Positions 43,678 through 53,327 are shown, counted from the first letter of the stretch. The stretch: 64,000 nt of DNA from Methanocella_A sp963792125 (GCA_963792125.1 CAWBVA010000005.1:124001-188000); one strand, 5' to 3'. Numbers and translations are program-made. The notes: generated from the letters alone by a model not told the origin.

Positions 43678-45829
43678 ATGAATGGCGACCCTCTGTCAAG
43701 ACGCAGGTTCCTCAAGGCAGTCGGCGCGGCCTCGGCCATCGCGCTGGGCGCAGGCGCGCTGGGCTGCGTGGGGAACAAAACGGATATCATCCCCAGGACC
43801 ACGACCAGCCTCACCTATACGATTACGGGAAACGTGCGAACGAAGTTTGCCGATTTCGTGCCCCTGCCCGCGACCGTGACCCCGTCGTTAAGCGATTATT
43901 CCGTGCCGGCCGGCCTGTCCGGCGTCCTGGCGATCGAGCGCGCAGGCCTGGACGACGCCGATCTGGAAAGACTGGCAAAGGACATGTTCTTCCTGCGCCC
44001 CTCCTCTGACGCGCAGATATACGACCTGTACAAGGACGCCCAGAAACGCGGTATCCCGGTCATCGTGACGACAGATGCGGCCCTTCATGCTTACCACATC
44101 CTGTTCGATTACGCACTCCGCATCCTCGAAGTGAGCAAGCTCAGCGACGCGGTCATCGAGCTTACCGACCTGATGCTCACGGAATCCCAGTCGCAGCTCG
44201 ACGCCGGCATCCCGGAGCTGGAGGACCTTTGCATGAAGAATGTCGCCTTCTTCGCGGTGGCAAAGACGCTGCTGGGCGGCAGCCCGTCCAGGCTGCCATC
44301 AGAGGCACAAAGCCTCGTCGAGGCCGAGATGCGCCTGATCGACGCCCACGAAGGGTTCGACGACTCGCCCATCTTCGGCCGGAAGGAGGACTACAGCCAG
44401 TACGTGCCCCGCGGCCACTATACCAGGAACGACCTCCTTGAAAAATATTTCATGGCCATGATGTGGTACGGACGCATGTCGTTCAACCTCTACAAATCAG
44501 TGCCCGGTGCAGACAAGGAGCCTGATACCGGGAGCACCCGCCAGGCCATCATGATAGCGATGGCGCTGAACGGCCGGGCGTTCGAGCTATGGAAGACTGT
44601 CTATGACCCGACGGTCTTCTTCGTGGGCGAGACGGACGACCTGTCCGTCTACGACTATCAGCCGCTGATCAAGGAGATATACGGCGATCAGGTCAAGCTC
44701 TCCAGCCTGACGGACGACGATAAGGTACTGACGTTCATCGAGAAGGCGGCCGCAATGAAGGCCCCGAAGATCATCTCCGGCCTCATCCAGGACGACGAGG
44801 ACAAAGCCGTCCTCAAAGGCTTCCGGTTCATGGGCCAGCGCTTTATCCCCGACTCATACATCTTCCAGGGCCTGGTGTACGATAAGGTCGGCACACAGGC
44901 GAATCCCAGGGCATTCCCGATGGGTCTGGACGTCATGGCGGTGCTCGGCTCGGAACGGGCGTACACCATACTGGATGAGCTGGGGGAGACGCAGTACGAA
45001 AACTACGTGAAGCAGTTCGAGGCGCTGAAAGCCGAGTTCGCCGCGCTGAAAGCCGAGGACTGGACGCAGAACCTCTACTGGGGCTGGCTCTACTGCCTGC
45101 TCGCGCTGCTCAACGAGAAGGGCGACGGGTACCCCACCTTCATGAAAGGCGAGGCCTGGGTGGACAAAGAGCTGAACACGTCGCTCGGGAGCTGGACGGA
45201 ACTACGGCATGACACCATCCTCTATGCCAAGCAGAGCTATACAGTGCTGGCAACTGGAGTCATGCCAACCGCGGAGGCAAAAGGATACGTGGAGCCGAAC
45301 CCGGAGCTGTACGGCCGGCTGGCGTCGCTGGCACAGATGACTTACGACGGTCTGCAGGCCCGGGACTTGCTGACCGATACGATGTCGGACAAGCTCGAAG
45401 GACCTGAAAGAGATGCTGATGCAGCTGAAGGCCATCGCAGAGAAAGAGCTGACAGGCACGAGCCTCTCTGACGACGAATATGCGTACATCCGGTACTTCG
45501 GCAGCCATCTCGAGAACGTCACCACCTTCCCGCCGGACGTGGCCAGCGCCGTCGAGAGCGATACGGATAAGTTCATGGCCGTCGTCGCCGACGTGCACAC
45601 CGATACGAACACCGGCCAGGTGCTGGAAGAAGGCGTCGGCTACCCGTACAATCTGCTCGTCGTCGTGCCGGTGGACGGCCATCTGACGCTGTGCAAGGGC
45701 GCAGCTTTCAGCTACTACGAGTTCAAACAGCCCATGTCGGACCGCCTGACCGACGAGGCCTGGCAGGCAATGCTGAAGGACAACACCGCTCCGAAGACGC
45801 CTGCCTGGACGAAGAGCTTCACGGCCTGA
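43678..45829 (+). CDS. DUF3160 secreted lipoprotein with Tat-type signal, frameshifted
   Basis: About 716 residues after repair. The N-terminus MNGDPLSRRRFLKAVGAASA is a twin-arginine signal, and ALGC then gives a lipobox, so it is exported folded and anchored outside. The body matches DUF3160 proteins of archaea and bacteria: FFLRPSSDAQIYDLYKDAQK, VIVTTDAALHAYHILFDYAL, RFMGQRFIPDSYIFQGLVYD and VGYPYNLLVVVPVDGHLTLC. Role unknown. An extra base near 45396 (AAGCTCGAAGG) breaks SDKL from KDLKEMLMQLKAIAEKEL; the C-terminal 138 codons follow in the other frame to 45829. Confidence 0.83.
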
Positions 45830-45863
45830 AGATCGCTTCGTGAAAGATGACAGGCCAATACTG

Positions 45864-46190
45864 TCATCTTCCGATGCGGAACAGATCGACTCCGCGGAAC
45901 TCTATGCGGCACAGGCTGCCCGTATCCACCGGCTCCGACGTGATCGTGATCAGGCCGGTATAGCCCTTATTCTTATACTGGAAGGCCACGGTGAGGATGT
46001 GACCCCGGAGCCGGGACAATTTTTCCAGATCGTTGATGCTCCGGTCCAGCGACATAGTGCCATACCACTCGGAAAGGTCCTTTTCGTTGATCGTGACGAT
46101 GATGCTGTCGGCCCGGGCGACCAGATCGGTAACGTCGTAGATCTCGACAGCATCCTCACACTTGATGACCAGCACTATACGACCCGGCAT
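45864..46190 (-). CDS. Uncharacterised protein, paralogue A of a tandem pair
   Basis: 108 residues, predicted alpha/beta, no signal or membrane segment: VIKCEDAVEIYDVTDLVARA, IIVTINEKDLSEWYGTMSLD, YKNKGYTGLITITSEP, IEFRGVDLFRIG. It is clearly related over its whole length to the next upstream gene (46343-46651). The upstream bases are also alike, with a conserved GATCGTTGAACTG (plus strand, near 46225) beyond a TATA-like TTTATAAAA. I do not recognise the family. The ATG at 46190 is used. Confidence 0.65.
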   Translation of the reverse strand: MPGRIVLVIKCEDAVEIYDVTDLVARADSIIVTINEKDLSEWYGTMSLDRSINDLEKLSRLRGHILTVAFQYKNKGYTGLITITSEPVDTGSLCRIEFRGVDLFRIGR

Positions 46191-46212
46191 TATTAAATGG
46201 GAGGGTTTTATA

Positions 46213-46234
46213 AAAATGGTATGTCCAGATCGTT
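46213..46234 (-). promoter_or_regulatory. Conserved element upstream of paralogue A
   Basis: On the plus strand it reads ATGTCCAGATCGTTGAACTG, nearly the same as ATGGCCACATCGTTGAACTG upstream of paralogue B (about 46697-46716). Both lie just beyond a TATA-like stretch, so this may be a shared regulator site or a remnant of the duplication. Confidence 0.4.
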
Positions 46235-46342
46235 GAACTGTCCGAAATAATTGTGATAGACAGATTCCGGATCGATGATGGCCTTTACAGGCCTGATACT
46301 TGCCGGTATCTCTTGCAGGTCATCGTAAAAATGATAAAGTTT

Positions 46343-46651
46343 TTACCTGGCCTGAAGCAAGTCGACACCCTGGAACTCCATCCAGTAGAACTTTCCCATG
46401 TCTCTCGGCTCTTCGGTAATCTTGACCAGGCCCCGGTAGTTCTTTGTATCACAGTTGAACATAACCAGCAAGGTAAAGCCTTTCCTGGATGACAGCATCT
46501 TCATGTCGTCAGTATTCTTCCCGATGACTATAGAACCATGCCAGTCGAAAGTGTCATGCTCGTTGGCAATGATCGTGATGTTCTCCGGCCGGGCGATAAG
46601 TTTAGCCTCATCGTAAAGCTCGATGATCTCCTTGCACTCGATAATGTACAA
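46343..46651 (-). CDS. Uncharacterised protein, paralogue B of a tandem pair
   Basis: 102 residues: YIIECKEIIELYDEAKLIAR, NEHDTFDWHGSIVIGKNTDD, NYRGLVKITEEP, WMEFQGVDLLQAR. It aligns to paralogue A with the same spacing of ELYD, the W, NxDD/INDL, Y(R/T)GL and GVDL. No ATG is available; TTG at 46651 is the likely start, unless a base is missing just upstream, where an out-of-frame ATG (MGVER) occurs. Confidence 0.6.
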   Translation of the reverse strand: MYIIECKEIIELYDEAKLIARPENITIIANEHDTFDWHGSIVIGKNTDDMKMLSSRKGFTLLVMFNCDTKNYRGLVKITEEPRDMGKFYWMEFQGVDLLQAR

Positions 46652-46886
46652 CGTTCCACACCCATACGGTTATTTTATAATCATTTTATTAATAGGGTAT
46701 GGCCACATCGTTGAACTGACATGGGCTATGGATATTATATATGACAAATTATATCACATCGGTTTTACAATTATGCCTCGTGGCATCTTGATAGCTGCGA
46801 GTATACCGGCTGTATATAGTTATAGCGATAATTTATAACAAATGTTTTATTTAATATACGGATTCTTAACAGTGCGACGCATAGTT
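46652..46886. other. AT-rich intergenic stretch, no gene seen
   Basis: About 235 bases upstream of paralogue B. It contains that gene's probable promoter (AT-rich, near 46670-46690), the conserved ATCGTTGAACTG element, and no convincing open frame. It leads into the terminal-inverted-repeat element at 46887. Confidence 0.5.
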
Positions 46887-47026
46887 CAGGGCTGGCTTTT
46901 TGATCTTCCGCGGAGCGAAGCGGAGCGGTCATCCGGGGAGTCCAGCGGAGCCCGGAGGGCGTAGCGACTAGAGGGGGCGGGAGCCCCCTCTTGATCCGTC
47001 ATAAGAAGAAGGGTTGTTAAGCCCTG
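46887..47026. repeat. 140-bp element with terminal inverted repeats, copy 1, 3' of tRNA-Gly
   Basis: Begins CAGGGCTGGCTTTTTGATCT and ends with AGCCCTG, so the ends are inverted repeats. Inside are a GAGGGGGC/GCCCCCTC hairpin and GAGCGAAGCGGAGCGG. A second copy lies at 60968-61115, with the outer and hairpin parts nearly identical and the middle diverged. Each copy lies 120-140 bases past the 3' end of a tRNA gene, in the same relative orientation. It could be a small non-autonomous mobile element or a structured RNA. Confidence 0.75.
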
Positions 47027-47145
47027 AGGGTGCGATACCTGATAGGTAAGATGCTACGGGTGTCTACTGATCCGCTTGACCCTGTCTTGAACAATAAAAA
47101 ACAGAAAAAATGGCATCTCAAGAAATAGGGATATATTAAAAACAA

Positions 47146-47217
47146 TGCACCGACTGGGACTCGAACCCAGGTATTTAGCTTGGAAGGCTAATATCATAAC
47201 CGCTAGACCATCGGTGC
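47146..47217 (-). tRNA. tRNA-Gly (TCC)
   Basis: A complete cloverleaf on the minus strand. Acceptor GCACCGA pairs with TCGGTGC, with discriminator A. The D-arm holds GTCTAGCGGTTATGAT, the anticodon arm TTAGC-CTTCCAA-GCTAA with anticodon TCC, and the T-arm CTGGG-TTCGAGT-CCCAG. There is no intron and no encoded CCA. A TATA-like TTTATTGC lies about 30 bases upstream. Confidence 0.95.
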
Positions 47218-47313
47218 TTATGTGCTGACAGACAAGCAATAAAGCCTGAAAGTTGCGCGATGTACTCTAACGTACAAAGTATTAATATTTTCGGATGACT
47301 AACTATTGCTGCT

Positions 47314-48033
47314 ATGCCGTCCCCTGAATTTTCAGCGATCAAGGCCCGAATCGGCGATGTCGCCTCGTTCTACGGCATAGAGGTCGTCGGGTACCTCAAG
47401 CTCGACCGGACGGCCGTCATCCCGGAGAAGGACATCGATCTCCTGAAGGGCGTGCAATGGTCCGACGGTCACGTCCGCATTGACAACGTGCAGGACCCCG
47501 CCCAGATCATGCCCGGGGCAAAGGCGATGATCATCCTGGGAAAACGCCTGCAGGACGACCGGCATGACGTCTATTACCGCATATCCGACCGATACACGGC
47601 CTCCGTCGAGATGATGGTCCTCGACATGGCGTCGGTCTGCGTGGCCGGGCTGCTGCAGAACGAAGGCTGCCGGGCCACGGAGTATACTTCTTACTATAAC
47701 AAGGTCTGGGCCGTGCTGGCCGGGCTCGGCTGGATTGGAAAGTCACGCATGTTCGTCTCGAAGGACTATGGACCCCGGCTGCGGCTGAAGGCGGTGCTCA
47801 CCGACGCCGACATCGGACAATATCATAAAGTCATGCCAGACGACACCTGCGGCGACTGCCGGGAATGCATCGACGCCTGCCCGGTCGGGGCGATTGAAGA
47901 GACTGGCGTCGACCGCAAGAAATGCGGGGCATGCAAGCTCAACCACCGGACTGTAGCGGCTAATGCATTATCCTATTGCACCTGCTGCACCGCTGCTTGC
48001 CCGATAGGGCAAGTACCCGAAGGACCAAGATGA
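47314..48033 (+). CDS. QueG-like double [4Fe-4S] protein
   Basis: 239 residues. The N-terminal part resembles the substrate domain of epoxyqueuosine-reductase-like proteins (AGLGWIGKSRMFVSKDYGPR, LKAVLTDADI). The C-terminal part has two [4Fe-4S] sets: CGDCRECIDACPVGAI and CGACKLNHRTV then CTCCTAACPIG. It is more likely a relative than true QueG, as the cobalamin-dependent middle is short. It ends GQVPEGPR inside a 12-bp hairpin repeat whose left arm carries the TGA, so its natural C-terminus may be lost. Confidence 0.72.
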   Translation: MPSPEFSAIKARIGDVASFYGIEVVGYLKLDRTAVIPEKDIDLLKGVQWSDGHVRIDNVQDPAQIMPGAKAMIILGKRLQDDRHDVYYRISDRYTASVEMMVLDMASVCVAGLLQNEGCRATEYTSYYNKVWAVLAGLGWIGKSRMFVSKDYGPRLRLKAVLTDADIGQYHKVMPDDTCGDCRECIDACPVGAIEETGVDRKKCGACKLNHRTVAANALSYCTCCTAACPIGQVPEGPR

Positions 48034-48150
48034 GGCGCCTTGGAGCCTCATCTTGGAACCTTGGCGCCTTAAATAATAGAAAATCTTGGCGCCTTGAAAC
48101 GGTTGCAAAAAGTGGCGCCTTGGAGCCTCTACTTGGAACCTTGGCGACTT
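48025..48150. repeat. GGCGCC-type repeat cluster with perfect 12-bp hairpin
   Basis: CCAAGATGAGGC (48025-48036) pairs exactly with GCCTCATCTTGG (48045-48056). Units of CTTGGCGCCTT then recur to 48150 (CTTGGAACCTTGGCGCC and similar). The same unit type fills 58820-59015. It lies between convergent genes and supplies the stop codon of the QueG-like gene. Confidence 0.7.
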
Positions 48151-49418
48151 AGAACCCGCAGGCGAGCTCCAGCGGGCACCCGCCGCCGCACATGGGGAAC
48201 TGGATGCACTTGCGGCACTTTTCGCTGGCATACTCGTGCTCACGGAGGCATTTGGCCAGGTCTGTCTCCCATATCGTCGTTGAACTCGTCGGTCAGCGCA
48301 TTGCCGATGGGTTTGAAGTACGACTGGCAGGGGATGACACTGCCGTCGGGCTCTACTGCAAGCGTAATCCGGGCGGCCGAGCATGCTTTCACGCCCAGGC
48401 CCATCTCCACCGGGTTGATCTTGTGGTACTTGGTCGGGGTGTACCAGATGAACTCCATGTCGTAGCTGCTCGGCCTTGGCGATAACCTCGGGGCAGCAGC
48501 TCCTTCAGCTCCTCGTAGGTGACGCCCTCGGCCTCCACGCCGCGGCCGGCGCGGATGATCGCGTTCATGCCGAACCGCTTTATGCCCAGGCTGTGCAAGA
48601 ACGGCACCAGGTCGACTACCGTGTCTTTGTTGCCGGTGTGATGGTGGTGTTCGTGGTGGTGTATATCTCGTTGACCGCGTTCCGGATTCCGGCGACGGTC
48701 TCGTCGAAGAGTCCGACTTGCACATGGAGTTGTGAATCTTCGTGTCGGGGACTCGATGGTGATCTGGGTGTAGTCCAGGCCTGCTTTCTTCAGCGACGCG
48801 ACCCGCTCCTTCGTCAGCAGGCGGCCATTGGTGATCAGGCCGGTGACGATGCCCAGCCTCTCGGCCTCGGCGATCAGCGTCTCCAGGTCGTCGCGCATCA
48901 GCGATTCGCCGCCGGTGAACACGACGTTAGGGACTTCGAAGTCATGGACCTTGTCGGATGATCTTCATCCACTCTGCCGTGGACAGCTCTTTGGTCTGCC
49001 GGGGCCCTCCTGCGTAGCAGTGGCCGCAGTTGCTGTTGCAGCGGTAGGTGAGCGCGAGATCGACGCGGAGCGGGGCCTTGAGCTGGCTGTAATCGGGCGT
49101 CTTGACCTTGACGTCGAACGTGGTGAACGGACAGGTGTTACCGGCGACGACGCCCCAGATGGAGTTCATCAGCCTGTCGTAGTCATCCCCGGCTTTCTTC
49201 CGGCCGACCTTGTACTTCGCCATTATGCGGAGCACGACGTTGTCCCTGACGCTGCCGACGAGGGGCTTTTTCTGGTTGTAGCCGATGTAGTGCTTCACGA
49301 AGTCCACGCCGATCCGGTCAAGGTACAGGACGTGGGAAGCGTTCACGACCAGCAGGCCGCTGCCGTCGTTCTCCACCCGCAGGTGTAGCTTTGAGTTGTT
49401 TATCTTCGCTGTCCTCAT
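48149..49418 (-). pseudogene. Radical SAM/SPASM enzyme, coupled to the Cys-tail protein, multiply frameshifted
   Basis: The first 160 codons are intact: an N-terminal domain (KINNSKLHLRVENDGSGLLV, DRIGVDFVKHYIGY), then the radical SAM CxxxCxxC motif in LTYRCNSNCGHCYAGGP. In other frames follow the SAM GGE motif (VFTGGESLMRDDLETL), LITNGRLLTKERVASLKKAG, a SPASM-type C-terminus starting CSAARITLAVEPDGSVIPCQ, and the final cysteines CRKCIQFPMCGGGCPLELAC. At least five one-base shifts are needed. ATG 49418 overlaps the stop of the Cys-tail gene (ATGA). SPASM enzymes usually modify peptides, so the neighbour's tail is the obvious substrate. Family recalled: rSAM enzymes paired with Cys-rich proteins. 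Confidence 0.8.
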
Positions 49419-51096
49419 GTGCATCCCCCTCCGCCGCCCGCGCAGGCACAGGCACAGGCACAGGACACGCAGGCACAGGCGCACGATACGCAGGCGCATG
49501 ACGACCCTGGGGCCTGTGCTGGCGCCGACGTTGCCGCCGGCGGGGCGTTGGCCGCGTTCCTGACGCCTAGGAACGACTCGACGCCGCCGATGATGCCTGC
49601 CGAGGTGGTCTCGACCGAGTTGCTGATTTTGCTGGCGAAGCTCTCCACGCTCGAAGTGGTCTGGTTCGTGGGTGGGCAGTCCCGGTCGGCTATCTGTGGC
49701 ACTGGCTGTCCCATGCGTCGGCGGGGCAGTTGCTGGTGCGGCAGCCCGAAGTAGTAGGGGTACCACCAGTAATAGGGCGGTACCGCGACGGTGTTCCAGC
49801 CCGGCGACCGGAGGTAGTCCTTCGTCTTCGTGGCGAACTGCTCGTCTGCCATGAGCCAGAACATGTCAGTGTCGTACTTCTGCAGCTTCAGCTCCGGCGT
49901 GTCCACGGCCTGGACGTCCTTCCACATGTCCTCGATCTTCTGTTTGTAGAAGGCTTCTGTCTCCTTGCGGCTGTAGGGCCGGGTCTTGTCGACCACCCGC
50001 TGTGCCAGCGTCTTGAAGCAGTCCAGCAGCTTGTCCTCGTTGAGCGTGTCGCCCTTGATGGCGTCGGCGAAGCGGGCCTCGTAGTAGTTCAGGTCCTTCC
50101 GGGAGACCAGCTCTACCCGCAGCGGTTCGGTCGAGAGGAGCTTCGCGTTGCCCTTCTTCAGGAGCCCGAACATGATCATGGTGAGAATCCGCTTCGGGTC
50201 CGTCCGCAGCAGCATGGCTGCCTCTACCGCGTCCAGGTTCTGGTTCACGCCCATGCCACCCATGCTAACGATGGCGAGGCGTAGGGGCTGCGGAAGAGGG
50301 AAGCGAGAAGATGAAATGATGAGGATCGCATCCGATGAAGATGGCCGGGAAGCAGCAGGCGAATGACGCGGCAGATGTTGTCCAGCCGCACCGCCCATGT
50401 CGACGGGCATGGGGATGACGCCGCCAGACGATCCGCCGGATGAGGTCACAGCCCCCTGCGGCCATGTAGCGGTCAGGGAAGCTGACGGCGGTGTCGAACT
50501 GCTGGTTGGAACTGAGGCTGCTGCTGTTGAAGAAGACCATGGTGCGGTTGTTCTCGGTGCCTATGCCGGAGTACTCGCGCTTGCCGGTGAACACCTCGCT
50601 GGTGTTGATCTCGGCCGGCAGGACATACTTCACCATGGTATCGCGTGATGGTCATGTCCCACCATGGCGGGGTGAACGAGACGATGTCGTAGCCGGGCTT
50701 GTCCGACTTGTAGACGAAGCCGGGCAGCGTCGAGTTGATGTACGAGGGTGACGTGGATCGCCGGGCTGCAAGATTCGAAGTCCTGCGTCTTGATCTGGCC
50801 GCCAGTCGATGTAGAAGCTGTGGCTCGTGCCGGAACCGTCCATGACGCTGTGCGACCTGCATGTGCCCGACGGTCGCCGGTATCCAGACCTCGTTCCAGC
50901 GCCTTTGACGATGTCGCACTACGTTGTAGGTCATGTGCACGTTACCGGACGTTGCCGACGTCGAGCGTGACGTGCTGGTAGTTGATCTGCCAGCGTGTGT
51001 TCCTCTGCGTTTGCCGTACCGGAGACGGCGATCAGTGTGAGGGATATCAGTATCCGAATGAGTAAGCGTCTGTTTTACCAGTGACACGCCTGTCAC
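49415..51096 (-). pseudogene. Secreted/membrane protein with Cys-Ala-rich C-terminal tail (DUF2207-like), multiply frameshifted
   Basis: Signal peptide text (IRILISLTLIAVSGTANA) lies near 51050. An extracellular beta-rich part follows in broken frames (RWQINYQHVTLDVGNV, YINSTLPGFVYKSDKPGYDI, EINTSEVFTGKREYSGIGTE, TMVFFNSSSLSSNQQFDTAV), then a probable membrane segment near 50330. The intact cytoplasmic part runs from about 50270 (LDAVEAAMLLRTDPKRILTM to YYWWYPYYFGLPHQQ). The end is striking: from about 49500 cysteines alternate with Ala, Ser and Val (SCACVSCACACVSCACACAC) and close AGGGGGCT, ten Cys in 28 residues. It is coupled to the radical SAM gene and starts at the end of the zinc-ribbon membrane gene (GTG 51096, GGAGG upstream). 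Confidence 0.72.
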
Positions 51097-51100
51097 CCCG

Positions 51101-51640
51101 TCATTTATTCCTCCGGCTCCTTAACTCGGGCCGCATCTTTCTCCACTCGACCGGCGCGCCGCAGCTCGGGCACCGGGTGGCGTTGATGTCGATGGGCGTG
51201 CCGCAGTACGGGCACCGCATCTTGACTTCCTGCGGGAACATGTACGTCTTCACGCCCATGTACTTCGTCGCGTCCAGGTTGATGAAGCACACGCCCTCCC
51301 GGGCGAGGTGGTCCATGACCCGCTCGGCGTCCTCGTTGCTGAACCCGACCGCGACCATATCGGTGATAGTGACGATGCCGTTCTTCTTCCTCGAGACGGC
51401 GACCACCTGCCGCTCCATGTTATGCTCGCGTGCCCCGGCCATCTTCTCCGACTGGATGATCGAGTAAGCCATATACAGGGCGGCGCCGGACAGGCCAAGG
51501 ATAAACAGCCCTATGAGCCCGGTAGCGATCGACCATGACCTGCCTGCGATGAGGGCCATGAGCGTGATGAACCAGAAAGGCAGGCTGACTACGAACAGCG
51601 CAACGCTGATCACTATGAGCAATTTGACCCGCGAATTCAC
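51101..51640 (-). CDS. Membrane protein with C-terminal zinc ribbon
   Basis: 179 residues. Two transmembrane helices (LLIVISVALFVVSLPFWFIT and GLIGLFILGLSGAALYMAYS), a winged-helix-like middle (IVTITDMVAVGFSNEDAERV), then a double-CxxC zinc ribbon (MRCPYCGTPIDINATRCPSC). It is the first gene of the operon that continues with the Cys-tail protein and the radical SAM enzyme; the next gene begins within a few bases of its stop. Possibly an accessory or receptor of that system. The function is unknown. Confidence 0.72.
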   Translation of the reverse strand: MNSRVKLLIVISVALFVVSLPFWFITLMALIAGRSWSIATGLIGLFILGLSGAALYMAYSIIQSEKMAGAREHNMERQVVAVSRKKNGIVTITDMVAVGFSNEDAERVMDHLAREGVCFINLDATKYMGVKTYMFPQEVKMRCPYCGTPIDINATRCPSCGAPVEWRKMRPELRSRRNK

Positions 51641-51758
51641 GTTGATACATTAGGCGCTCGCGAGTATAGATATTTTATTGTTTTTAACGCCGGGCAACAG
51701 ATAGCAGCAGGGCCAGCCGGGCGGTCGCGCGCGAGAAACGGGCAGTCCGGGCAGGCGT

Positions 51759-52325
51759 TTACCGGATGAATACCAGCGGCGAGGACGATATGATGACAGC
51801 ACATGCGAACGCGGCAGCCGCGGTGATGGCGTTATCGTATTTGCCCGCATAGGCTTCTGCTGCCATGCCCCCGGCCGCTCCTGCGATCGCCACAGGAATG
51901 CCTGCGACGAAATACCCGGCTACGGCAGCCACGACGAACCCGGCAAGCGAACCATATAGCGTCTTGCGTGAATAAGGCAGCCGCGGTCCCCTCATTGCCC
52001 TGCCGGCGAGGCCCGCGACGCCGTCGCCGACTGTCATCACGACGATGGCCACATAGCACGCCTCAGGCATGAAGACTGTGGACATCGCCAGCAGCGCTAT
52101 GATAGAGAGCATGTAGGCCAGCGGCTCCATGGCGACAGTGCCGAGCTCGCGCTCACGGTACATGTGCCTGAAGAGCTTCGGGACGATACGGCGCTTCTGC
52201 CGTTCGAAAATTATGAAAATGAGCAGGCCCAGGAATGCCAGGGCCAGAGCAAGGTACTGGTTATAGAGGGCGACGGGCACGAACAGCACGCCGCCGATAT
52301 GGATTAGCTTACGTAATGGTGTCAC
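51759..52325 (-). CDS. Polyprenol/phytol-kinase-like membrane protein (Sec59/VTE5 family)
   Basis: 188 residues with about six hydrophobic helices. Family marks are RKLIHIGGVLFVPVALYNQY at the start and the CTP-binding-type MTVGDGVAGLAGRAMRG near 125, with YSRKTLYGSLAGF after it. Members use CTP to phosphorylate dolichol, phytol or diacylglycerol-like lipids. In archaea a role in making dolichyl phosphate for glycosylation or in archaeal lipid salvage is plausible. It follows purM by a few bases on the same strand. Confidence 0.82.
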   Translation of the reverse strand: MTPLRKLIHIGGVLFVPVALYNQYLALALAFLGLLIFIIFERQKRRIVPKLFRHMYRERELGTVAMEPLAYMLSIIALLAMSTVFMPEACYVAIVVMTVGDGVAGLAGRAMRGPRLPYSRKTLYGSLAGFVVAAVAGYFVAGIPVAIAGAAGGMAAEAYAGKYDNAITAAAAFACAVIISSSPLVFIR

Positions 52326-52338
52326 CAGCGGCAGGGCA

Positions 52339-53327
52339 TTACCACAACTTAATGCCCCGGACAGTGCAGCCGCTCTTCACGACCTTGCCCACGATGTTGC
52401 CGTCGGTCATCTTTACGATGGCGCCGGCGTCCTCTTTGGCGCAGATGATCACGTAGCCCATGCCCATGTTGAAGGTGCGGTACATCTCCTTGTCCTCGAC
52501 GTTGCCCTTTTCCTGGATGAGCCTGAAGATGTCGGGCACCGGCAGCGGGTCAGTGAACTCGAAGCCGTATTTAGTGATCCGCTGCAGGTTGTAGAGGCCG
52601 CCGCCGGTGATGTGGGCCATGCCGTGGATGTTGAACCGGCGACAGAGGCCCGGCACTTCGGCGTAAATCCGGGTCGGTTTCAGCAGCTCGTCGCCGATAG
52701 TCGTCTTCTTATTGTAGGGGAACTTATCAGTGTATTTCAGGCCGGCCTTCTCGATGACCTTGCGTACCAGGCTGTAGCCGTTCGAGTGGACGCCGTTCGA
52801 CGGCAGGCCCACGACCACGTCGCCGGGCTTGACTTCTGTCCCGTGACGATGCGGTCCTTCTGGACGACGCCGACGGCGGTCCCTGCGAGGTCGAAGCCTT
52901 TGATGATATCGGGCAGCGCCGCGGTCTCGCCGCCGACGATGGTGATGTTCGACTGGCGGGCGCCCTCGTTGAGACCGACCATCAGGTCCCGGACCAGCCG
53001 GTCGTTGGCCTTCTCCAGCGAGATGTAGTCCACGAAGGCCAGCGGCTCGACGCCCATGACATAAAGGTCATTCACGTTCATGGCGACACAGTCAATGCCG
53101 ACCGTATCCCATTTCTCCATGGCGTCCGCGATGATCAGCTTGGTGCCCACGCCGTCCGTCGTGATCGCCAGGGCGAAATAGCCCATGTCAATCAGGCCTG
53201 CGTAGTGGCCTTCTCCGACCAGAGGCGCGCCGAAGCCTTCACGCTTGAAGGTCAATCCTTTAGCGATGATGCCAGATTTGATGTAGTCGAGCTTGCCGAT
53301 GTCCACGCCGGACCCGGCATAGGTCAT
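52339..53327 (-). CDS. purM: Phosphoribosylformylglycinamidine cyclo-ligase, frameshifted
   Basis: About 329 residues after repair; makes aminoimidazole ribonucleotide in purine synthesis. Motifs: TYAGSGVDIGKLDYIKSGII, LAITTDGVGTKLIIADAMEK, DCVAMNVNDLYVMGVEPLAF, ITIVGGETAALPDIIKGFDL, and after the shift VVVGLPSNGVHSNGYSLVRK and HGMAHITGGGLYNLQRITKY. The frame breaks near 52830-52842 between RIVTGQK and VKPGDVVV; one base is missing or extra. An essential gene, so sequence error is likely. ATG 53327 is the true start; a frame to 53615 is repeat DNA. Confidence 0.92.

Noticed and set aside
48050..48150. Possible CRISPR array in the GGCGCC cluster
   Set aside because: Units are irregular in spacing and sequence, with no unique spacers and no cas genes in the window.
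49430..49500. Cys-Ala tail as an artefact of low-complexity DNA on the wrong strand
   Set aside because: The minus frame is continuous with a long protein that has normal composition, and its stop is coupled to the next gene, so the tail is likely real; the plus-strand frame (QAQAQAQ) is the shadow.
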